From: an uncultured Phascolarctobacterium sp.
GTDB lineage: Bacteria; Bacillota; Negativicutes; Acidaminococcales; Acidaminococcaceae
Length of the DNA stretch: 38,986 nucleotides
Reading direction: 5' to 3'
Assembly (NCBI GenBank): GCA_900544795.1
Contig: UQWM01000021.1
Span: forward strand, 1-38,986
A program made the translations under genes and the position numbers. This document shows positions 1 through 5,962 of the stretch, in pieces. Positions within the stretch are counted from its first letter, which is position 1. Every line of letters starts with the position of its first letter. The notes under the pieces are model-generated. The model was not told where the DNA came from, ran no database searches, and saw only the letters and a program-made list of their open reading frames with translations.

Positions 1-128
1 AGTAATCGATGGTTTTTCCTTTTTTTACTTTTGCGAACTTAATTGTACTCTATCCTTTCTGAAAAAAATTACTGTTGAAGTATTTCAAAGACACCATCTT
101 CGTAGCCTGAAAATGAGTATAGAAAAAA

Positions 129-160
129 GGACTGAGAAAATTCTCAGTCCTTTTATTTTT
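129..160. terminator. Intrinsic terminator downstream of the LysR gene
   Basis: Perfect stem GGACTGAGAA (129-138) / TTCTCAGTCC (141-150), with an A-run on its left and a T-run on its right, so it can work in both directions. It lies just after the stop of the minus-strand LysR gene. Bases 1-128 to its left are AT-rich and show no convincing gene. Confidence 0.85.
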
Positions 161-167
161 ACCAGTT

Positions 168-1052
168 TTATTTTTTACTTAATGCTTCTGTAAAAAAGCG
201 GATAAAGTTGGTGGCCATACCGCTGCGGTAATGCTTACGCGCCCAGATCAGGGCGCTGCCAGTAGTCATTTCCGGATCGTCGATAAAGCTGCACTGCAAA
301 TGTTGTTTTTGCGCCAACCCCATCGCCGAATCAGGCACTACTGCCAGGCCCAAACCAGCACCGGCCCAGGCCAGGGTGGGAATGATATCGTCGCAGCGGC
401 AGAAAAAATCACCCTTACATCCGTGACGGCGTAAGATCCGTTTCAGCATCATTTCGTATTTGCGATGGATCAAAAGCGGCGCCGACGCCATTTCCCTAAC
501 CGTCAGCATCGCTTTACCCTGCAGCTGGGGAAAGCGCTCGGCATCATAAGCGACCACCAGCTTTTCCTCGGGCAGGCTGCAGCTTTCAAAATATTCATCG
601 TCGAAGGGGGGCCGCACTACGCCCACTTCAATAATGCCCTTTTCCAGCAACTCGGTGATGCGGCTGGTTTCACCTATCCACAGCTGAAACTGAGTCTTAG
701 GATACTGGTCTTTAAAGGCGGCGATCAGCTTGGGCAATAAAACGGAGCTTGCCGAAGCCACTGTCCCCAGCGACAAACTGCCTTCACTGCCCTGCTCCGA
801 ACTGCGCACCTCCTGCATAGACCTGTCCGCTAGGCTCAATATCTCCCGTACCCGCTGAACCAGGATCAGCCCCGCTTCCGTCAACCTCAGGCGGCGGCCG
901 CTGCGGTCAAAAAGCTGCACCTGCAAATCATTTTCTATCTGCTTGATCTGCCGGCTGAGCGGCGGCTGGGCCATGTGCAACAGCTTGGCAGCAGCTGTGA
1001 TATTTCCCGTTTCCGCCACGGCTAAAAAGTAGCGCATCTGCTGTAATTCCAT
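168..1052 (-). CDS. LysR-family transcriptional regulator
   Basis: 294-residue LysR-type regulator. The N-terminal winged helix-turn-helix covers about residues 1-60, starting MELQQMRYFLAVAETGN and including the recognition-helix stretch AQPPLSRQIKQIE. A periplasmic-binding-protein-like effector domain follows (about 90-290). I chose the ATG at 1052 rather than the upstream GTG at 1061 because GAGGTG lies six bases before it. It is divergent from the universal stress gene at 1193. The shared region contains ATACTT/AAGTAT inverted and direct repeats that could be its own operator. The effector is unknown, and regulation of the neighbour is inferred only from the divergent layout. Confidence 0.9.
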   Translation of the reverse strand: MELQQMRYFLAVAETGNITAAAKLLHMAQPPLSRQIKQIENDLQVQLFDRSGRRLRLTEAGLILVQRVREILSLADRSMQEVRSSEQGSEGSLSLGTVASASSVLLPKLIAAFKDQYPKTQFQLWIGETSRITELLEKGIIEVGVVRPPFDDEYFESCSLPEEKLVVAYDAERFPQLQGKAMLTVREMASAPLLIHRKYEMMLKRILRRHGCKGDFFCRCDDIIPTLAWAGAGLGLAVVPDSAMGLAQKQHLQCSFIDDPEMTTGSALIWARKHYRSGMATNFIRFFTEALSKK

Positions 1053-1064
1053 CACGTTCACCTC

Positions 1065-1109
1065 ATACTTTTTAAGTATATTTTATTGACAAACAAGTAT
1101 TTCAAGTAT
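1065..1109. promoter_or_regulatory. Candidate LysR operator repeats
   Basis: An inverted repeat ATACTT-TTT-AAGTAT (1065-1079) lies beside the LysR ribosome site, followed by a direct repeat CAAGTAT (1094-1100 and 1103-1109). The shared AAGTAT core and the place between divergent genes fit a LysR-type site. No binding data; inference. Confidence 0.4.
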
Positions 1110-1121
1110 GCCTTTGCTCTT

Positions 1122-1129
1122 GTTATAAT
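1122..1129 (+). promoter_or_regulatory. Extended -10 promoter of the universal stress gene
   Basis: TGTTATAAT on the plus strand is an extended -10 element. It implies a start near 1136 and a leader of about 57 nt before the ATG at 1193. No good -35 hexamer is seen at 17 bp. Confidence 0.5.
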
Positions 1130-1192
1130 AATAGTGAAGAAAGGTAGTAAAGTCAAGCCTCTGGCATGTATCAATAAAATGGAGGGATTTAT

Positions 1193-1633
1193 ATGACAAA
1201 CAAGATTTTGATTCCTATCGACAGCTCCGAAGTAGCTTTAGAGGTTTTAAAGTATGGTGCCGATTTGGCCCAAAAGTTGAACAGTACTGTAATCGCCCTG
1301 CATGTTATCGAGCCTTACAGCAAAAACCCAACTATCCTTTCCCAGTTTAAAGCCGAAATGGTTAAACATACTGACGAATTATTTGAAGCCGTAGGCAAAG
1401 AAGTAGTTGCCCATGCGCAATCCGCCATGCAAGGTGCTTCCGTGCCTATCAGCTACCAGATCAGAATGGGCAACGCCGCCGAACAGATTTTGGCAGCGGC
1501 TAAAGAACTTGATTGCAGTATGATCGTTATTGGTAGCCGCGGCATGAACGCCGTCGCCGAATTTATTCTCGGCAGCGTCAGTTCCAAGGTTTCCATGTAT
1601 GCCGAAATACCCGTACTGATCGTCAAAAAATAA
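1193..1633 (+). CDS. Universal stress protein (UspA family)
   Basis: 146-residue single-domain Usp protein, the usual length for the family. The N-terminus ILIPIDSSEVALEVLKYGADLA and the C-terminal GSRGMNAVAEFILGSVS fit the ATP-binding G-x2-G-x9-G(S/T) motif, so it is probably an ATP-binding Usp. Translation starts at ATG 1193 with GGAGGGA just upstream. It is monocistronic, with a strong terminator at 1688-1722, and divergent from the LysR gene. The family is cytoplasmic and induced by growth arrest and stress; the specific role here cannot be read from sequence. Confidence 0.93.
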   Translation: MTNKILIPIDSSEVALEVLKYGADLAQKLNSTVIALHVIEPYSKNPTILSQFKAEMVKHTDELFEAVGKEVVAHAQSAMQGASVPISYQIRMGNAAEQILAAAKELDCSMIVIGSRGMNAVAEFILGSVSSKVSMYAEIPVLIVKK

Positions 1634-1687
1634 ACTGTTGGGACAGTTCCCCCCCTATCAAGCGTGGGCGCGACCACAGCCGCACGC

Positions 1688-1722
1688 AAAAATACCTGCC
1701 GTTTTTAACGGCAGGTATTTTT
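1688..1722. terminator. Intrinsic terminator after the usp gene
   Basis: Perfect stem AAAAATACCTGCCG (1688-1701) / CGGCAGGTATTTTT (1709-1722) with a T-rich tail. It ends the plus-strand usp transcript and could also serve the converging minus-strand exporter gene. Confidence 0.9.
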
Positions 1723-1819
1723 ATTTACGCATTTTTAAGGGCAGCAGCTCAAATTCATTAAGCTTGAATTTTATGCTGTAAAGCAACGATGAAGAAATTT
1801 ATTAAGTATACCTCTGGCT

Positions 1820-3037
1820 TTATAAGCCTTCTATTTTTACCTGCAGACGCAGCAGTCCATACCAGCCACCTATGGCCAGCAGGGCACATACGGCAGTGAT
1901 AATACCCAACCCTTCGATAAAATTGCTCCAATTTAAAGCCCCCAGCAGCATACCCAGGCTTCCAAAAACAGTGTTGACGGCGTTGATAAGCGAGGAAGCG
2001 GAACCAATATCTGTTTTTTGCTGATCAAGTAAAATAGCCGTGCTAAACGGGCGGGCAGCGCTTTCCATAACCGTCACCGGCAGGAAGGCAGCTAAAAACC
2101 ACCAGGGCGAAAGCTTACCGACAGTCAGCAAGGCCACAGCGGCAATCACAGTCAGAACGAAACAACCATAAGTAAACTGGCGCGGCGTCACAACGCCGAT
2201 CAGCTTCATATAAAGGAAGGGGCCGACAACGGCAAAAAACGAATTGGCGGCGAAAAAATAACTATAGGTCTGCTCACTAAGGCCAAAATGCTGCACATAA
2301 ACATAGGACGATACTGCCACATAGGCCATATAAGGCGCGGCCAGTAAAGAAAAAACCGTTAAAAACCCGGTAAAGCCCACATTTTTACCAACCACCGCCA
2401 ACCTGCCGAAGGTGCTCCAAAAACTGCCCTGATAGCGCTCCTGCACCGGCAGAGTTTCTTCAAAAAAGAAGCTGGCCAGTAAATTGACAGCACCGGCAGC
2501 AATCAAAACGACGAAAGTACCACGCCAACTGACGAATTGTAGCAGAAAAGCGCCGACTACCGGCGCGACCATAGGCGCGATAACTGCCATTGCCTGCACC
2601 AGAGCCAACACACGGTTTTTCGTTGTACCGTAAAAAGCATCTTTGACCACAGCCATCGATACAGCTACCATACTGCCTGCACCCAAGGCCTGCACTATCC
2701 GGTAAGCTATCAGGGTGTAAATGCTGCCAGCAGCGGCACACAGGGCGCTGGCGACGGTATAAACCACTATGCCCAACAGCAATATCCTACGTCGTCCGTA
2801 TTTATCGCTTAAAGGTCCAAACAACAAAATGCCGACGGCAAAAAAGAAAAAGAAGCTGACTAAAGTCAAATTTACCAGCAGCGGCGTGGCGGCAAATTCG
2901 GCGCCGATCGTTGGCAAGGCCGGCAGGTAAAGATCTATCGACAGCGGTACGAACATATTCATCACGGCAATCATAACGATCAAACCCTTGCTCCCCAAAT
3001 ATTTTTGTTTTGCTAACTGACTGTTTTCTGTAAACAT
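1820..3037 (-). CDS. Bcr/CflA-type MFS drug exporter
   Basis: 405-residue major facilitator of the 12-helix drug:H+ antiporter type. It shows the Bcr/CflA-like start of helix 1 (PLSIDLYLPALPTIGAEF) and the loop 2-3 signature GPLSDKYGRRRILLLG. It probably exports drugs or other toxic compounds at the inner membrane; the substrate is unknown. The ATG at 3037 is chosen because AGGAGG (3050-3045) sits seven bases upstream. Its leader is unusual: promoter at 3132-3160, a terminator hairpin at 3066-3094, and a 19-codon leader ORF whose stop TAA shares one base with this ATG. Expression is therefore probably controlled by attenuation or translational coupling. Confidence 0.92.
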   Translation of the reverse strand: MFTENSQLAKQKYLGSKGLIVMIAVMNMFVPLSIDLYLPALPTIGAEFAATPLLVNLTLVSFFFFFAVGILLFGPLSDKYGRRRILLLGIVVYTVASALCAAAGSIYTLIAYRIVQALGAGSMVAVSMAVVKDAFYGTTKNRVLALVQAMAVIAPMVAPVVGAFLLQFVSWRGTFVVLIAAGAVNLLASFFFEETLPVQERYQGSFWSTFGRLAVVGKNVGFTGFLTVFSLLAAPYMAYVAVSSYVYVQHFGLSEQTYSYFFAANSFFAVVGPFLYMKLIGVVTPRQFTYGCFVLTVIAAVALLTVGKLSPWWFLAAFLPVTVMESAARPFSTAILLDQQKTDIGSASSLINAVNTVFGSLGMLLGALNWSNFIEGLGIITAVCALLAIGGWYGLLRLQVKIEGL

Positions 3038-3096
3038 TATTTGGCCTCCTTTTGATAACAAAAAAGCCGGATAAGAGAAAATCTCTTATCCGGCAC
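3037..3096 (-). CDS. Candidate leader peptide of the MFS exporter
   Basis: 19-codon ORF starting GTG at 3096, with GGAGGG (3107-3102) five bases upstream, encoding MPDKRFSLIRLFCYQKEAK. The stop TAA (3039-3037) overlaps the exporter ATG as TAATG. Codons 1-10 lie inside the terminator hairpin, whose base starts at the G of the GTG. A ribosome at this start would cover the 5' arm and should block termination. I know of no family for this peptide; both its expression and its role are inference from layout. Confidence 0.5.
   Translation of the reverse strand: MPDKRFSLIRLFCYQKEAK
3061..3094 (-). terminator. Leader terminator (attenuator) before the MFS gene
   Basis: Perfect 13-bp stem, arms 3066-3078 and 3082-3094 (GCCGGATAAGAGA and its complement). 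On the minus strand it is followed by a run of T (3065-3060). It lies between the promoter and the exporter ATG, so it acts as an attenuator unless something prevents folding. Almost the same 29-bp hairpin ends tRNA-Thr at 5743-5771. Confidence 0.8.
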
Positions 3097-3131
3097 TACT
3101 GCCCTCCGAGGTATTACCTAAAAACAAGGTT

Positions 3132-3160
3132 ATTCTAGCATCTGTTTAAACATTTGTCAA
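3132..3160 (-). promoter_or_regulatory. Sigma-70 promoter of the MFS leader
   Basis: On the minus strand, TTGACA (3160-3155), 17-bp spacer, TAGAAT (3137-3132). Predicted start near 3125, giving a leader of about 88 nt before the exporter ATG. Confidence 0.8.
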
Positions 3161-3206
3161 CATTTCCAATACAGGTTGATTGGTAATAAAGCTTTTTACC
3201 TATCTG

Positions 3207-3575
3207 CTAGGGCATATTAAAAATATCAAATTGTTCATACTTGCCCCATAAATGTAGCACCATGTCTATCCGCCCATCAGCCAAAAAGGTCACACCCTCC
3301 GCTTCCAGCAAAGCCCGCTGCCTGTCTTGCCCGCCAAAAGCATATTCAGGCGCCAAAACCCCTGTGCGGTTCACGACCCTGTGGCAGGGCAGCTTTAGTT
3401 CAGCCGGAACACAGCTCATAATATGCCCAACCTCACGCGCCGCCAAAACATCACCAACCATCTCTGCGATCTGGCCATAAGTCGCCACCTTGCCGGTCGG
3501 TATCTGGGCGACCACCGCATATACCTGCTGCGCAAAGGCCGCATCCACTATTCTTTCACCGTTATACGAAATCAT
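3207..3575 (-). CDS. Short methylated-DNA alkyltransferase (MGMT C-terminal domain only)
   Basis: 122-residue protein made up only of the DNA-binding/alkyl-acceptor domain of O6-alkylguanine-DNA alkyltransferases. It has the turn PTGKVATYGQIA, the arginine finger region AAREVGHIM and the acceptor motif PCHRVV (Cys about residue 64). Unlike E. coli Atl/YbaZ, where the Cys is replaced by Trp, the acceptor Cys is present, so it may still take an alkyl group. The start ATG 3575 has AAGGGGG six to seven bases upstream. It is third in the ada-alkA/ogt operon, 29 nt after ogt. It could be a lesion-sensing protein that hands damage to another repair route; activity is inferred. Confidence 0.88.
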   Translation of the reverse strand: MISYNGERIVDAAFAQQVYAVVAQIPTGKVATYGQIAEMVGDVLAAREVGHIMSCVPAELKLPCHRVVNRTGVLAPEYAFGGQDRQRALLEAEGVTFLADGRIDMVLHLWGKYEQFDIFNMP

Positions 3576-3604
3576 TTTACTGCCCCCTTGTTGATGCAGG
3601 TATT

Positions 3605-4150
3605 TTAGAGCGCCGTGCCTTTTTTGGGGATAAACAGTGCAGACATATCTACACCTTCCAGCTCCAGCAGCTTGATCTTAGTGTTAATGCCTCCGGCATA
3701 ACCAGTTAAGCTGCCATTTGCACCCACTACTCTATGGCACGGAATAATGATAGAGATGGGGTTATGCCCCACCGCACCGCCTACAGCCTGGCTGGACATA
3801 GTTTCCTTATTCATCCTGCCTGCCATTTTTTTAGCAATGCTGCCATAAGTAATAACTTCACCATAAGGTATCTCACATAAAATCTTCCAGACCTCTTGTC
3901 TGAATTCCCCTCCTATAGGGGCTAACGGCAATTCAAGAAGATCAGGCTTCTGCCCGTCAAAATATCTGTCCAGCCATTTTTTCGTCAAATCAAATAAAGG
4001 CAGCTCGTTCTTTTCACGCAGGGCTTCAGGGAGGGTGCCGCCGTGATACTTTTGTCCCTCCAGCCAAAGCCCCACCAGCTTTTCCCCTTTGCCGTCACAG
4101 GCCAGGGTAATCTTACCCAGGGGTGATATATATTCTGTTGCATAGTACAT
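3605..4150 (-). CDS. ogt: O6-methylguanine-DNA methyltransferase (Ogt)
   Basis: 181-residue suicide alkyltransferase of normal Ogt length. An N-terminal ribonuclease-like domain (about 1-90, ISPLGKITLACDG) is followed by the catalytic domain with PYGEVITYGSIAKKM and the acceptor motif IIPCHRVVGANGSLTGYAGG. It transfers alkyl groups from O6-alkylguanine or O4-alkylthymine in DNA to its own Cys. ATG 4150 follows GGAGG. It is the middle gene of the operon, 12 nt after ada-alkA. It supplies the guanine alkyltransferase activity that the upstream Ada-AlkA fusion lacks. Confidence 0.94.
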   Translation of the reverse strand: MYYATEYISPLGKITLACDGKGEKLVGLWLEGQKYHGGTLPEALREKNELPLFDLTKKWLDRYFDGQKPDLLELPLAPIGGEFRQEVWKILCEIPYGEVITYGSIAKKMAGRMNKETMSSQAVGGAVGHNPISIIIPCHRVVGANGSLTGYAGGINTKIKLLELEGVDMSALFIPKKGTAL

Positions 4151-4162
4151 CTACAGACCTCC

Positions 4163-5623
4163 TTATAACGAATTCCACAAATTAAAGGTAGCATAGCTGC
4201 GCCAGGGGCGCCAGGCTTCCGCTAAAGCCAATAATTCTTTTGCTGTATAGCCCAGCAGTGCCTTTTTTACGCCCGCATCCGTCTCTAAAAACGCATCCGG
4301 CCATTCCATAGCACGCATTGCTATATATTGTGCCGTCCAGCCGCCAATGCCACGGATAGCCAGCAATTTTTTCATTTCTTCTTCCGGGCTATGGCAAAGG
4401 CCAAAGTCTATTTCTCCCGCGGCTAAAGCTTGTGCCAACTGGTAAATAGTCTGTGAACGGGCCGAAGTGACACCTAACACACCCAATTTATCTGTAATAG
4501 CTGCGCCCATGTCCAGAATAATTTCCGGCGTCGGAAAAATATGGGTCAAGCCGTCGATCCCCGTCTGCACAGGAATGCCGTAAGCCTGTACGAGCCTTGC
4601 CGCTAAAGTGCTTGCTGCTTTCACAGTGATTTGCTGTCCCAACACGGCCCGCACCGACATTTCCAAAGCATTGAAGCAGCCCGGAACCTGAGTCCCCAAC
4701 ACACATAACCCTGGCTGCAGCTTATTCATTACCTGTAGGGTTTCATATACTGCGTCAGGGTCGCAGTACAAGTCAAATAAGTGCTTGATGCGTGCCAACA
4801 CTTGCGGAAGCACGGGCAGCAGTCTTTCACTAACGGTAACTCTTAAAGCATTTTTTTCTGGTTTATGTCCAACCCGCACCCAGCCGTATAATTCCTTACC
4901 ATCGGTGCTTTGTAAATACACCGTCCGCAGGTATTCACCATTTTTTACGACCTCTGTTCCTGTTATGGCACGCCCAGCAAGAAAGTTCAGTATTTTATCC
5001 CAATCGTAAGGCGGACGGTAGCCTAAGGCCAGGGTAATGTCTCCGCCAGTCTTTTTAGCATCTGCACGCTTTTTTCGTAAAGCAGTTGGCGCAAGGTTAT
5101 AATATTTTTTAAACACATCGTTAAAGCGGCGTAAGCTGCCAAATCCGGCGGCCATGGCCACATTCAGTACCGATAAATCAGTATCCGTCAACAAATTTTT
5201 AGCAAGCAGCAAGCGGCAGGTTTGCAGATATTTAACAGGCGATACATTATATTCAGTCGTAAACGCGCGGCGCAAATGCCTGTCAGTACAGCCAAGTCGA
5301 GCGGCTATTGCTTCTATATTTTGCCCACTGCCACAGCTTTCCTCCAACATTCTTGCTGCTCGATGGACTAAATTAGCGGTGGCATCAGCTATCGAAGTAC
5401 CGGGGGCCAGCTCTGGCCTGCATAAAAGGCAAGGTCGATAACCCGCTTGTTCTGCTTCAGCAGCAGTTTTAAAAAATGTGCAATTTTCCTGCTTCGGCTG
5501 CCTGGCTTTGCAGATAGGGCGGCAGTATATACCTGTAGACGATATCCCTACAAAAAAGCGACCGTCAAAACGTGCGTCCTTTGCCTTAAACGCTGCATAC
5601 AAACTGTTGATATTTTCTAACAC
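4163..5623 (-). CDS. Ada-AlkA fusion: methyl-sensing activator and 3-methyladenine DNA glycosylase
   Basis: 486-residue fusion. Residues 1-80 are the Ada zinc domain with four Cys (GIYCRPIC and CLLC); in E. coli Ada the first of these takes a methyl group from phosphotriesters. An AraC-type HTH covers about 90-185 (IAARLGCTDRHLRRAF, and GFGSLRRFNDVFKK). An AlkA N domain follows (about 195-300). The HhH-GPD glycosylase domain (about 315-470) has LAIRGIGGWTAQYIAMRA and a conserved Asp in FLETDAG. The GTG at 5623 is preferred because AAGGGGG ends eight bases upstream; the GTG at 5632 abuts that site. First gene of the repair operon and probably its methylation-dependent activator. Confidence 0.93.
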   Translation of the reverse strand: MLENINSLYAAFKAKDARFDGRFFVGISSTGIYCRPICKARQPKQENCTFFKTAAEAEQAGYRPCLLCRPELAPGTSIADATANLVHRAARMLEESCGSGQNIEAIAARLGCTDRHLRRAFTTEYNVSPVKYLQTCRLLLAKNLLTDTDLSVLNVAMAAGFGSLRRFNDVFKKYYNLAPTALRKKRADAKKTGGDITLALGYRPPYDWDKILNFLAGRAITGTEVVKNGEYLRTVYLQSTDGKELYGWVRVGHKPEKNALRVTVSERLLPVLPQVLARIKHLFDLYCDPDAVYETLQVMNKLQPGLCVLGTQVPGCFNALEMSVRAVLGQQITVKAASTLAARLVQAYGIPVQTGIDGLTHIFPTPEIILDMGAAITDKLGVLGVTSARSQTIYQLAQALAAGEIDFGLCHSPEEEMKKLLAIRGIGGWTAQYIAMRAMEWPDAFLETDAGVKKALLGYTAKELLALAEAWRPWRSYATFNLWNSL

Positions 5624-5653
5624 TACTGCCACCCCCTTGCTTTAAACAGCTTA

Positions 5654-5662
5654 ATTATACCA
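5654..5662 (-). promoter_or_regulatory. Extended -10 promoter of the alkylation-repair operon
   Basis: Minus-strand TGGTATAAT (TGn plus TATAAT, -10 at 5659-5654) with no good -35. Weak -35 promoters are typical for genes needing an activator such as methylated Ada. No Ada box is asserted. Confidence 0.5.
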
Positions 5663-5742
5663 TACTCATTGAATAATTCTCGCTATTTTCGGACATGCTT
5701 TTATGGACTTCACCTTAAGCCTTGCTTAGAAAAAAATAAAAA

Positions 5743-5771
5743 GCCGGATAAGAGAAATTCTCTTATCCGGC
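5743..5771 (-). terminator. Intrinsic terminator of tRNA-Thr
   Basis: 13-bp stem, arms 5743-5755 and 5759-5771, followed on the minus strand by TTTTTATTTTTTT. It lies 12 nt after the tRNA-Thr 3' end. It differs from the MFS leader hairpin (3066-3094) by one loop base. Confidence 0.9.
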
Positions 5772-5783
5772 AACATTACAAAT

Positions 5784-5859
5784 TGGAGCTACTGACAGGA
5801 TTTGAACCTGCGACCCTCTCATTACGAATGAGATGCTCTACCAGCTGAGCTACAGTAGC
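5784..5859 (-). tRNA. tRNA-Thr (anticodon CGT)
   Basis: 76-nt cloverleaf on the minus strand. Acceptor stem GCTACTG/CAGTAGC, D arm GCTC...GAGC, anticodon stem TCTCA/TGAGA with loop TTCGTAA (anticodon CGT, reads ACG), T arm GCAGG-TTCAAAT-CCTGT, discriminator T, and a genome-encoded CCA (5786-5784). It has its own promoter upstream and terminator downstream. Confidence 0.96.
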
Positions 5860-5889
5860 GACTGCAAACATCAATAAGCTCTGCCATAT

Positions 5890-5919
5890 AGTATAACGCA
5901 CTGTAGTAAGTACTGTCAA
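5890..5919 (-). promoter_or_regulatory. Promoter of tRNA-Thr
   Basis: Minus-strand TTGACA (5919-5914), 18-bp spacer, TATACT (5895-5890). The predicted start is about 24 nt before the tRNA 5' end. Confidence 0.8.
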
Positions 5920-5962
5920 TATTTGCAGTGCGGCATTTTTACTACCGTACAGGGCTTAGTTA

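Noticed and set aside
2460..2741. Open frame on the minus strand inside the MFS gene
   Set aside because: It lies wholly in another frame of a clear transporter gene and has no ribosome site or family resemblance.
3061..3120. Possible metabolite riboswitch before the MFS gene
   Set aside because: The leader is under 90 nt and shows none of the conserved cores I know (guanidine, SAM, T-box, preQ1). The leader-ORF layout explains the sequence better.
3207..3575. Atl-type protein lacking the acceptor Cys
   Set aside because: The motif is PCHRV, so the acceptor Cys is present; I call it a short alkyltransferase instead.
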